DNA of 64,000 nt from Pieris napi (lineage: Eukaryota; Arthropoda; Insecta; Lepidoptera; Pieridae), in contig NC_062259.1 of the NCBI RefSeq assembly GCF_905475465.1, positions 6,458,501 to 6,522,500 on the forward strand. Direction: 5' to 3'. A model generated the notes under the pieces. The model made no database searches. It was not told where the DNA came from and worked only from the letters and a program-made list of their open reading frames with translations. Both the position numbers and the translations under genes were made by a program. Shown here piece by piece: positions 1 to 11,200 of this stretch; position 1 is the stretch's first letter, and the number at the start of each line of letters is the position of its first letter.

Positions 1-620
1 TTGTGCTAAAGCAGTGGAAGGACCTCCCGTGGCAAAAAGTGGAACTAAATTGGTTGAGTTCCAAGTTTGTGCTTAAGTAGTGGCTGCGATTAGCATTTCA
101 TAGTGAAGCCCCATCTCGTGCCACTATTTACAATTGGTTTAACGAGTTTAAGCGTGGACATAGCAATCTCAATGATGATCCACGTGAGAGACGTCCTTTA
201 ACAGCGACTACTGAAGATAACATCAGTGCTGTGCGACGCATGTTAGAGGAAGATAGAGTGACCAATCAGCAGATACGGGCAAGCCTAGGCATTGGTATGA
301 GTCAAGTTCAAAAACGGACTGTTGAATATTTGACTATGGCAGGTGTCGAGATAATGAGTCATCCGCCATACAGTCCTGACCTTTCATTTATTCCCAAGAA
401 CTAAAGATAAAATTCGAGGTATTTGCTTTACGAACCCTTAAAATGCGGTAAAAGCGTATGAAAATGCCATAGAAGGGACCCCTAAGGAAGAATGGGCCCA
501 CTGCTTTTCTCAGTGGTTCCATCGAATGCGACGATAAGTAGAGATGAACGGAGATTACTTCGAAAAACAATAAAAGTATTGGTTCTACATTAAGACGTTT
601 TTCATTTTCTAAACATTTTC
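1..620 (+). mobile_element. mariner-family transposase remnant, internally deleted
   Basis: Reading + strand from about 107 gives a mariner N-terminal helix-turn-helix segment (PSRATIYNWFNEFKRG, then DDPRERRPLTATTEDN) up to about 320. The text then jumps to the C-terminal part: HPPYSPDL at about 360-385, followed in shifting frames by AYENAIEG, KEEWAHCFSQWFHRM and NGDYFEKQ up to about 570. The segment between the second helix-turn-helix and HPPYSPDL, which holds the first catalytic aspartates, is missing, and there are stops and frameshifts, so the copy is dead. The 5' end may lie outside the window; the 3' limit is approximate and no terminal repeat was identified. It sits in the intron upstream of the first visible site-1 protease exon. 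Confidence 0.85.
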
Positions 621-787
621 AGTGTTACCTAGGTACTATCACTTTACGACCCACTAATATAAAAACGATTTAAGTTTTTAATACAAATATTACCTACACG
701 TTATTACGTTCTGTGGTATATATCCAAAACTGATTGTTGTAACACTAAAATTGTGTTTGGGTAACTTAATCAATGTTTTACTCTCAG

Positions 788-3700
788 GTGGATACCAGAA
801 ACGGGTGGTGCCAATGTACCAGCGCTGAATGACTTATTAAGCATGTTCCAGGTAATTGAAAATGAGTAGTATTTATTCAATAATATTGATAATGGAAAAT
901 CAGTACTATTTCTTATAAAGTATTTTAAATTAATTTCTCTAACGAAATGTATTTTTAAATTGGTTCAGTTTTCACGTATAGATAGTTGAAATGTTGCCAT
1001 ATTAACGCCAGCGATTGGCGCGAGAACTATATATTAATTAAAATATAATAATTTTTATAGACTTGTAATCATAACAAATTGTTATCTTGCAGTCTCTGAC
1101 GAAAACTCGAAAAGTACGTAATAATTTCGCGTATAAATTTAAATGTGTAATAGAATAAATTACAGTATAGGCCGGCAACGCTGGGTGCGTTGCCGGCCTA
1201 TACTGTAATTTACTACTCACATCTATCTATACGCTGCGGTAGGTGCCTTTTATGGCTGTCCCGATTGCTGTTGTTTAAAAAAATCTATAGAATTAAATTT
1301 TTAATTTTATGAATAAAAATCGTTAATACAGGTGGCGTTGGGTGATCGAGTGTTCGAAGGTACTTTTACTCTGGGCGGTCATGCAATGTACTACGCGAGT
1401 GGTACACACATACACAGCTTTCCCGAACATGGCGTGCTCGTCAATGCTCACTTGGTCGATCAGGGACAGCAGGTGTGTACCAAAATGCTCGCTATCAATA
1501 CAAGTAAAAGATAATTAACTTCAAATACCTGTTATCTGAAATTTACCATATTATATAGGTGTCTATATTTCATAAACTACTGAACTGATTTTAATTAGGT
1601 ACTTAGAACTAAGTAAGGCCTGATAAAAATGAAATTCATGTGACCTAGACCGAGACAAACATTTTTTTTAAAATTATATAAGACTATATAAGACTTGTGT
1701 CACTGTATAAGAGCAGTGTTGGCCTAGTGGCTTCAGCGTGCGACTCTCATAGGTGAGGTCGTAGGTTCGATCCCCGGCTGTGCACCAATGGACTTTCTTT
1801 CTATGTGCGCATTTAACATTTGCTCGAACGGTGAAGGAAAACATCGCGAGGAAACCGACATGTCTTAGACCCAAAAAGTCGACGGCGTGTGTCAGGCACT
1901 GGAGGCTGATCAACTACTTGCCTATTAGATTTAAAAATGATCATGAAACAGATTCAGAAATCTGAGGCGAAGACCTAAAGAGGTTGTGTGCTACAAACTC
2001 TTTCGGTCTTGATTAACTGATTTATTTATTATATTTTATATAAGACTTCTAATAATAAAAAAAAATATAGATAAACATACGTGATCGTGTTCTAGATAAT
2101 GTCTGGGGGCAAAGCTAGTGGTGGGAGTGGTTCAAATAAATCCCCAACAGTTGATGTACCAATTTTGGGTCTACTACAGACAGACGGAGAAGCCAAAGAT
2201 TATACCAATAACACTATTAATAAAGTGCCCAAGGTAATATATATTTTTTAAATTATTCATCGAATTGATAACCTTACCTTTTAATCTGTTAAAAATGCCG
2301 ATGCATTTAAACACCTATTAACTAAATAGCTCTGAACTTATAAACAAAGTTTAATTATCCGTTCTCTATATATTTATTTATTTACACAGGCCAAACTAAA
2401 ATATTCTAAAACTATTACGCATTATTTAACAAAAAAATATTTTAATTTAAATACCAGAAAAGCGTTTTTCTATACATACTTTTTTCTAATTACGTTTTTA
2501 AAGCAAAGTATATTACCAGTATATTATTCAAGGTTGTTGACTATGGACTGTAGTTATACGCATTAGACAACCATTTTGACCATTTAAAAATAATATATAA
2601 AATTTGATTTTGAAACACCTGATTATAAACCGCCATCTTGTCGTTGTATCCTACGCAATTCGGTTTATAATAAATAAATAAAAATGTGTTTATACTTTAT
2701 AAATATGCAATACAATGCACAAGATTTGGGAACCCTTTTAAGTAAATATACAGGTACAGTAATATATAGGGTTATCAGCTGTTCTTTAACAAACATAATA
2801 CTGAATTCCATAAAACCAGTATTATTTTATAAAATACAAATTTAAATTTTTCTATAAAATATTTACGATAATTTCTTCTCCTAAGTTTTATTTATAAGTG
2901 AAAAAATAATGTATAATTTGTATTTGTAGGCGGGTAGACTAGTCGTATACGGTGACTCGTCTTGCCTTGAAAGTGGGGCTGGGCGACCCTGCCATTGGTT
3001 GCTGTTAGCTGCTTTGCAATACGCGCTTGGAGGTCACGTTCCTTCAGCGCTTAAGGAAGCTGCTTCGAAGCATCGAGACGTGCATATTATACCTTCTGGT
3101 AAATTTAGTTAATTCTGTTTTGTATCTGCCTCAACCCTGAGGTTGGCGGCATCAATGGTCTTTTCATATAACACTCACTCGTGAAGGAAAACGGCATTAG
3201 ATTTGGATACTTCTTGGGAAGTCCGACGGAGAAGGCTAATCTACTTGCCTATAAAAAAGAAAGGTCATGGTATATACAGAAGAAAGCCAAGACCAGGGTT
3301 ATAGCACCACCGGCTTTTCTTATACTCATATTTATTTTTATGATGTGCCTAATATAGTTTTAGCTTACAGTGTCCAAGACTTATGAGTGTCGATCACAAA
3401 GATTACCATAAATAAACTAGTTTTTCACTGTTGTCTATTCCTTAAATGTGCAATGTTTTATCTCTGCTCAGTTCTTAGATAATACGATTGACACATTACG
3501 ATGCATTTGTGTTTATTAATTGTGATTTGCTTTGTTCGATCTTAAAATATAATTCATTACTTTGTGTTATCTAAAATATCTAATTGTCGTAAAATGGTAT
3601 TGTTACATTAAATTTTATGACAAAAACGTTCGTGTCTATACATTAATTATTTTACAGTTAACAAGGTCGTAGTTATTTCTTTAACTAAAGAACCTTCTTT

Positions 3701-5368
3701 AATTTAGATCTTCAATAGTACCTGTAAAGTATAAACAGTCTTGCGAGATTTACATAATGGTCTAGGGCCTAGGCATTTAAACACAAACTTTAGGACATTT
3801 AACGTTGTTTTTTCTGGTTTTTTGAAGTGAAACTTCTTTAGGCGCATGAGGGTAATTTTGATTTTGATGTATAGCGTTTTTGTCGAAAGGGAGAGAGCGA
3901 TTGAGACCGATTGAGAGAGAGTGAAAAAGGTGAATTATCTTATAAAAATTCTACTTTTCAAATTAAAATTTCGTAAAGAGAATTTAATTTTTAATAAAAC
4001 ACGCTTCAAGATACTGACGGCCAACCTCCAGTAATGGAGAGGCACTAGAAGAAGAAGAAGAAAGAGAATTTATGAAATATTAGTATTATATATTTTATGC
4101 AAAATAATTTATTGAAGGCTGTTGGAACGCAGCTACGAAATTAAATGTCTGATGATTTAAATTTTTTTTTTCAAAACATTAGTGATTGAATGTATGAACT
4201 TATAAATAAGTAGTTATAATATATATATAATATATATAAGTAAATAGCTTAAATAACACTTATTTCTGTATTTGCTTTATTTTTCTTAGACTGTTTTTAT
4301 TGTGACTAAAAGAAGAAACTTAACAAGTTTTATATATATGTGTAACTAGATTTATATATTTGTTATTTATAGAGTTACCACAGCGATCAGAAGGCGGTCG
4401 CTTGCACGCGTACTCGCGCGTATTATTACCTGACGGTAGCGGTACGCGTACGTTACCCGAATGCGTGCGTGACGTTCCGCTGTCACCCGCGCCCGTACAA
4501 GCTCCGCCCGCCGCACGCACTTTGGCCCCACGACATCATCCTACTGATCCACGCAGCATTGGTATTTATATATTATTGTAACATTTTTATTATTTAAATC
4601 AATCGTATCTTAACTTATATATAACCAAGAATAAAAAACTTACACGAAATATTTTGGCGCCATTTAAACGTTATACACAAATATAAAATTTTATGTAAGT
4701 TCTTATTACTCTATCGGCCATCTGCTCCTTACATTGATAATATGATTGACGGAATCAAACTCATTTTATGTTTTTCACTAAAATTCTACTGCCTTATTAT
4801 ATTTGTATTTGGAATGTTTAAAGTATCAATCCTCGATACAAATTACTTTCCGAAAAAACTACGAACCTTTTAAAAAAGGTTTTGTAAATAAATTAACAGT
4901 AACTATCGTAATACATTAGTGACTAGACATTGATTTCAAAATCATGGTCGCCTACAAAGTCAAATGCCAATACTGAATTATAACAACTCAATACGAAAAC
5001 ATTTAGGTACCTCAGTCATTTCGTATTATTATTAGTGTGTAGTACTGCGAACTGGCGTGAAGAAAAATCCTGTTTTTCCATTAAGAAAACTAAATTATCT
5101 TGACGCAGAGTTTTCATTTGTCATTTTATTGCCTATATTGTATTCAGGTGCGCCAGAAACAGAAGGCACAGAGCCAGCGCCTAGGGCCTGGCGTGGGGCT
5201 GGCGTAGCTCCGACGAAAGTCCTATCTGATATCGAGCAACAATCGAGTTATAGCAATCGAGCCCTAACTGTCATCGCAATAGGAGGCATAATCTATTGCA
5301 CAGTTATCTTTTGGAAGAGATACGGACGTAAAATGAAACGACGGAAATTAATTTCTTTGGCTACTTAG
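788..5368 (+). CDS. MBTPS1: Membrane-bound transcription factor site-1 protease, C-terminal exons (5' partial)
   Basis: Six exons are read: 788-851, 1332-1472, 2096-2233, 2930-3098, 4373-4561 and 5148-5368 (stop). Phases agree across all junctions and introns are GT..AG. The roughly 306 residues match the C-terminal half of S1P (recognised from memory of the family): WIPETGGANVPALNDLL, then HAMYYASG, then PILGLLQ, VVYGDSSCLES and a CHWLL block, an arginine/proline-rich linker, and a single membrane segment (ALTVIAIGGIIYCTVIFW) followed by a basic tail (KRYGRKMKRRK). S1P is a Golgi subtilisin-type protease that cuts SREBP and ATF6 in the lumen. The catalytic Asp/His/Ser part is not in the window. 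Introns carry the perfect hairpin, a SINE and a SINE fragment. The final intron (4562-5147) and intron 4 (3099-4372) hold nothing else recognised. A possible poly(A) signal AATAAA is at 6042-6047. Confidence 0.9.
1156..1212. repeat. Perfect 57-bp hairpin (26-bp arms, 5-nt loop)
   Basis: Positions 1156-1181 and 1187-1212 are exact reverse complements, separated by TGGGT. The inner part of each arm is the GC-rich core GGCCGGCAACGC, the outer part AT-rich (AATTACAGTATA). The core is the same word seen in Lepidoptera-type interspersed repeats elsewhere in the window (6345-6525 and 55480-55706). It lies in the intron between site-1 protease exons 788-851 and 1332-1472. A transcribed RNA would fold into a very stable stem; whether it has any function is unknown. 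Confidence 0.9.
1705..2005 (+). mobile_element. tRNA-derived SINE, nearly complete
   Basis: A Pol III A box (TGGCCTAGTGG, 1720-1730) and B box (GGTTCGATCCC, 1764-1774) with tRNA-like spacing are followed by a conserved body: CTTTCTATGTGCGCATTTAAC, GAAAACATCG, GTCGACGGCGTGTGTCAGGCA and AGGCTGATCA. The same body is found in the SINE at 62935-63165 and in several fragments here. It is inserted in a site-1 protease intron, same orientation as the gene. Family name not assigned. Confidence 0.85.
3170..3320 (+). mobile_element. Degenerate SINE fragment
   Basis: CTCGTGAAGGAAAACGGCAT, AAGGCTAATCTACTTGCCTA and the tail-like AGCACCACCGGCTTTT resemble, in order, the body and tail of the SINEs at 1705 and 62935, with the Pol III promoter missing. 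Lies in the site-1 protease intron 3099-4372. Confidence 0.5.
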
Positions 5369-6344
5369 GTAAATTTTAATATTTGAATTCGAATCAAAAA
5401 CCAGTCAATTTTATTTCCGCAGAAAAAATCTAAGTTTTATTGAAGAATGCATGTAATTGCGAACACAATTAAAATGTTTTTATACTAAATGTGTAGACTT
5501 TGTAATGTATACTACTTTTTTTTTTAGTGTTACACCTGAATGTTTTTTAAACAGGTTTTTTTGTTATTTATCGCAATACAGTACTCTCGTTAATTTGAAC
5601 TTCCCTTGAAAATACTTGATAAATTACTGGCCTACATGTGATAATTTGAAGTCAGGGATTCCCTACTCTCTATAATTTCAAGTATTTAGCATGGACAGAC
5701 GTCGCTGTCGTTTGTTTTTAAAATTCTTTGAACATTGATAGACTGAAGTCGCTCACTCAAAAAAGCTAACGGACTTTTTTTCGAAACTAAAATTTGTTAA
5801 TAATTTTAGTATTACGGTATTTTATTATTAATAATTAGAAATAATAAATCGAATCTTTATTCGCTTATTATTTTCAGCTCTTGTTAATGTGAAATTTATC
5901 TCTGGTCGCTAAGTCTCAAATTATCGAGAGTCGACTGTGATTTCTTTATTTATTTTAAATTACTACAATCAAATGATGCTACAATAACTTATTCGACAGA
6001 GTATTATAATGAGATTTCTTATACATAGTTGTTCCTGTATGAATAAATTTATCAACTGTTTTAAGTTGATTTATACATTATTTAAAACATGTTTTTATAC
6101 GTTAATCTACTGCGTACCAGTGAATATAAATAACATCTAAATTATACACTTTTTATGCAATGTATCCCGTATATTAGATATCAACTTTTGTAGGGCACAT
6201 AAGTTGGTAAATAGAAGATCAGGCTCTATACTATGTATTAAGTAATATTTGTTATACATAAGACTTAGTCAAATGTATGTAGTAGCTAAGGTGATAGTAG
6301 CCATGCTTTTAGCGAATCACTACTATTGTAATTTTTTGTGATGG

Positions 6345-6525
6345 AATTTGTCCGTTCAGAGGAATTGTTCAGCAGCTGAGTTTGATATTAGGACCGGGTG
6401 GAATTACCATCTTTATGTGGACCCAGCTGCTGAAAGTATTTCCGAACTATTCGACTTCGGGTCTTTCAAGAATAGAACGTTCCAAAAGTTAAATGCCGGC
6501 AACGATCTCGCCATAGGATGCTTAA
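6345..6525 (+). repeat. Fragment of a Lepidoptera-type interspersed repeat (GCCGGCAACG family)
   Basis: The stretch ending AAGAATAGAACGTTCC, then AAATGCCGGCAACGATCTCG, resembles the antisense of the repeat at 55480-55706, which has GCGTTGCCGGCCTTTTAGGA followed by TGGTACGAACATAAG. It is diverged; limits are approximate and no open frame is credible. Confidence 0.5.
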
Positions 6526-8149
6526 CATGAAGTGTGGCTCGTGCCCGTTTGCCACCATTTGTATAAAAAACCTTAAGTATTAGTTACCATACAATTATTT
6601 CTTGTTATTGGACGTACATTTACACTAATTACCTAGCTTAATTAGGTTTAGATAATTATTGTTAATCTTATGAAACTATAAAAGTTTATTTCTCCACAAA
6701 TAATGTTAATGCATTTTTTCATCTGTCGACCGACGAAAGTAGGTAAAACACTATGTAGAGGCCTCACCATCATGTATTGCGTAATTTATAATTATTAAAG
6801 TGTAAGATGTTTAATGCAATTTAAATTTTCATAAGTAGTTCATTGCTAATAAATAATATTTTTATTTCAGTTCTCAAGCCTATCACGAATTAGTTTAGCA
6901 AAATATTCCATTTGTCAAAATACTTGATAATACCTATATTCGCAGACGTTTATGGTATATTAAAGTCTAAATGTAAGCTAGATTTTGACATACGGGAGTA
7001 ATAATTTGTGCTAAGTCTCGATTTTGAAACTTTACCCATAGTTGGGACTTAAAATGTAAAATTCTGAAGTATGTTTAAGAAGGAACACTTTACTATCACG
7101 TAACAGAGGAGAATTAGGATTTTATCGTAACTAAGATAGGCTTACGTTGGAATTTCTAATCTATGGGGCTTAGAATTTACTGAGCGTAGGACAAGAGCTT
7201 TGTAAAAAATTCTTCCTACGTATAGACTTTTTGACAGGAGAGAAAATGCACTGCAACTTGTTTAGGCGGCCACCAATAATGATTTGAAGTGAGAACAGCG
7301 AGCTTAGTATCTAGACACATTTTTCATATAATAATGGATTTGGACTTTGTACTTTTACAATGACTATTATAAATGAGATAAAAATATTGATTATTTTCTA
7401 AATTCCGGTGTCATGGAGAATTTCCATCTTACGATTTTTTTAAGATGATATTTCCTTTGTGATGTTAATTAGCACAAAGATTGTTATTTAATGTCAACGT
7501 TTCTAGTGAAGTGTAAATACGTTAAGAAAGCATTTGTGTATAAAAGACTCGACCACGTGAGCATTATTTTGAAAATAAAGTATATAAGAAATAAAGTATA
7601 CATTGTTCTTTTTTGTCGTAGGATTAAGAGTCGAGACTAGCGCTACAAATGACTCCCTGCTGCTAAAACCCAAAAAACGTCATCTGCTTCACACACAGAA
7701 AATTACTAATTACATTTAAAATCGCTTAAGTAGCCAGTATTCTAATAAAAGATTCCGAGTTTTCTAATTGCATCGGAATATTATATCCAGTGAAATTGAT
7801 AGTATATAATACATACAGAGACCATCTTAGTAAATATATGCCTAATTTTAGAATATTTTCTAAATGCCAAACTTGAAAATTTTAGTTTTCTCGGAAATAG
7901 AACTCGTAATACCTTAATAACCTTTACTTAATAGACGCAAATCTAATAATTGTACCAGATGCATTAATTAAATTACCATGTTGTACTTGCTACGTAATTA
8001 GCTATAAATTAACCCAAGCCAACAATTAAGAAACCCCTCATTATTTTGGCGATACGTGCTCAATGCCTGCCATGATCAATTCACAGCAGTATTCGCTGTG
8101 GGTACACAACGCGCACGCGCGTCTCATGCATGCGTCATTCTATACGTAA

Positions 8150-8275
8150 TCGGTTTCGTTTGGAGTCTCTGTAGCCTGACTTTACCGTGCATTCAGTATC
8201 AGTAGACAGTAACCGATTGAACGCCATCATAACCAGACGCATTTACTGAGACGCGATTATCAGGCTCTTGTCGTT
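8150..8275 (+). promoter_or_regulatory. Probable promoter / 5' leader of acetyl-CoA synthetase
   Basis: Two arthropod-type initiator words TCAGT occur at 8193-8197 and 8199-8203, about 80 nt before the ATG at 8276. There is no TATA box. The sequence just upstream (about 8090-8160) is locally GC-rich with CGCG words, unlike the AT-rich surroundings. The assignment rests on position and these words only. Confidence 0.35.
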
Positions 8276-11200
8276 ATGTCGCGCGTTTTTCAACCTTCGG
8301 CTCACGTAGTCGGGAAGTCGAGATTGCCATCGTTCGATAAATACAATGAGATGTACAAAAAGTCACTCGACAACCCGGAGGAGTTTTGGTCGGAAATAGC
8401 CAAGGAATTCTATTGGCAGACGCCGCATCAGCCAGGAAAATTCGTCTCCTATAATTTTGATGTAACGAAGGGTGACATCTTTGTGAAATGGATGGAAGGG
8501 GCCGTCACAAATATTTGCGTGAACCTCCTAGACAGGAATATAGAAAAGGGGCACGGAGACAAGATCGCATATTATTGGTGAGTCAATTTTACTAGTTATT
8601 TTCAATTAGGAATCGTCAAGGAATCAATAGACAGCTGTGCGAATGAGGCACTGAGACGGCGCGCGAATTATTGATTTTCCCTGTGTTATAGCAATTTATT
8701 TCCTGTTCATAACAAATCTAAATTATGATTTAATCATATGGTCTCTAAAAAATATTTCATTGCGAATTATTTAATTTTCTTTGCGCACTGTTTTTATTTT
8801 TCAGTTTTATCATTCCGTCTTTTCATCTTAAAACTATTTATTAATTAACTAAACTATATTAAGCCGTGGCTGACGTAGTATGTAAATTAATAATATCATA
8901 GCTTATTTTATGAAATCTTTCCATTGTTCGCAACTTTCTAAAAGTCAAATAGATAGTATATATTAACTCAATTTAAGTTAGGAGATAAAATAGGTTAAAA
9001 GTATTAAAAAATTGTGAAAACTGCAATGCGCCGCCGCGGCATTGATTTTCATCTCGTAATCCTACAAACCTCTATCCAAAAATGTATGTATTTGGTAAGA
9101 TAATAAAAGAAGATATTAGAGATTAATATATATTTTTATCATAGAATGACACAACGTATCTTAGATCTCACGTTGAAATGGCATTTTGTGTTACCACTGA
9201 TTTTAATATAAAACAATTAATATTTATTCAGTTCATTTGACCCCTGATCTATGTAGAGCTAACATTTCAAAGCGCGACGTGTAAAACGTGTGCCCACTAT
9301 ATGAATACAGTCGTATCATTTTGTGCGTCTTAAGTTAATAATTGTGAAAGTTTCATACTTTCACTACACTGAATTTCTAATTTAACAGCTTCGTTAAAAA
9401 ATACATATTTATGTTACATAATTATAAGTATAAAAGGTATGATATATCTATATATCAGTCAAAATTTGAAGGAACGCGAAACCTCGACTTATATAAGGGT
9501 GCAGCGCTGGAACGATGCCAGATTCATAATTATCTTAAACTTAAGGATCTTCAAGATATTTCTATCTTAGCAACTACCTTTCAATATTTAATTGGAACAT
9601 ATAACTATAAAAATATTAACAATGTACCTATTACAACAATATCGTAATAAACTGGACTGATATGACGTTTGGGGTATTTATCCTCAAAGAAAAATCAGGT
9701 TGACAGAGTCAAGACTAAGCGATATAATGGTGTACGACAAATCTAACCTTCATACGGATGTCATACTTAGTCTCGGCTAGTCTTCTTTATTCCCTTATTT
9801 TCTACTATTACAGTAATTTAATACTAAATAGAAAATGTATTAATATTTTTTTTTATTAAGAATAAGATCACATCTCGAAACCACTCGAACACACACTCAA
9901 AAATGTTAGCTTAGGAGGAGTTTAATTACACACACACACTTAGAAGACAGACTCAAATACAGACGTTCTACTAAAACTTGCCCTGTGAAAATGTCAAACG
10001 AACTTATATAAAACTAAAGATACAAATTTGTTCCCATACTTACGATAATTTTACGAAAAAAAATAAAGCACTATTATCAGAGCACGTTACGGCAGTAATA
10101 GAATGTTTTATTTCGTTCGTTTTCAGTGTCATTTTTGGTATTTGCATTCTCAGACTCAAATACAGACGTTCTACTAAAACTTGCCCTGTGAAAATGTCAA
10201 ACGAACTTATATAAAACTAAAGATACAAATTTGTTCCCATACTTACGATAATTTTACGAAAAAAAATAAAGCACTATTATCAGAGCACGTTACGGCAGTA
10301 ATAGAATGTTTTATTTCGTTCGTTTTCAGTGTCATTTTTGGTATTTGCATTCTCAGACTCAAATACAGACGTTCTACTAAAACTTGCCCTGTGAAAATGT
10401 CAAACGAACTTATATAAAACTAAAGATACAAATTTGTTCCCATACTTACGATAATTTTACGAAAAAAAATAAAGCACTATTATCAGAGCACGTTACGGCA
10501 GTAATAGAATGTTTTATTTCGTTCGTTTTCAGTGTCATTTTTGGTATTTGCATTCTCAGACTCAAATACAGACGTTCTACTAAAACTTGCCCTGTGAAAA
10601 TGTCAAACGAACTTATATAAAACTAAAGATACAAATTTGTTCCCATACTTACGATAATTTTACGAAAAAAAATAAAGCACTATTATCAGAGCACGTTACG
10701 GCAGTAATAGAATGTTTTATTTCGTTCGTTTTCAGTGTCATTTTTGGTATTTGCATTCTCAGACTCAAATACAGACGTTCTACTAAAACTTGCCCTGTGA
10801 AAATGTCAAACGAACTTATATAAAACTAAAGATACAAATTTGTTCCCATACTTACGATAATTTTACGAAAAAAAATAAAGCACTATTATCAGAGCACGTT
10901 ACGGCAGTAATAGAATGTTTTATTTCGTTCGTTTTCAGTGTCATTTTTGGTATTTGCATTCTCAGACTCAAATACAGACGTTCTACTAAAACTTGCCCTG
11001 TGAAAATGTCAAACGAACTTATATAAAACTAAAGATACAAATTTGTTCCCATACTTACGATAATTTTACGAAAAAAAATAAAGCACTATTATCAGAGCAC
11101 GTTACGGCAGTAATAGAATGTTTTATTTCGTTCGTTTTCAGTGTCATTTTTGGTATTTGCATTCTCAGACTCAAATACAGACGTTCTACTAAAACTTGCC

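Larger units (their letters stand above)
5369..8275. other. Intergenic region between site-1 protease and acetyl-CoA synthetase
   Basis: About 2.9 kb, AT-rich. It should hold the 3' UTR of site-1 protease (AATAAA candidates at 6042 and about 6848) and the promoter of acetyl-CoA synthetase. One repeat fragment (6345-6525) is recognised. An E-box CACGTG occurs near 7553. No further gene seen; short reading frames here look random. Confidence 0.6.

Noticed and set aside
1720..1774. tRNA gene
   Set aside because: A and B boxes are present but the sequence continues into a SINE body that recurs in the window and shows no complete cloverleaf; the same holds at 62941-62995.
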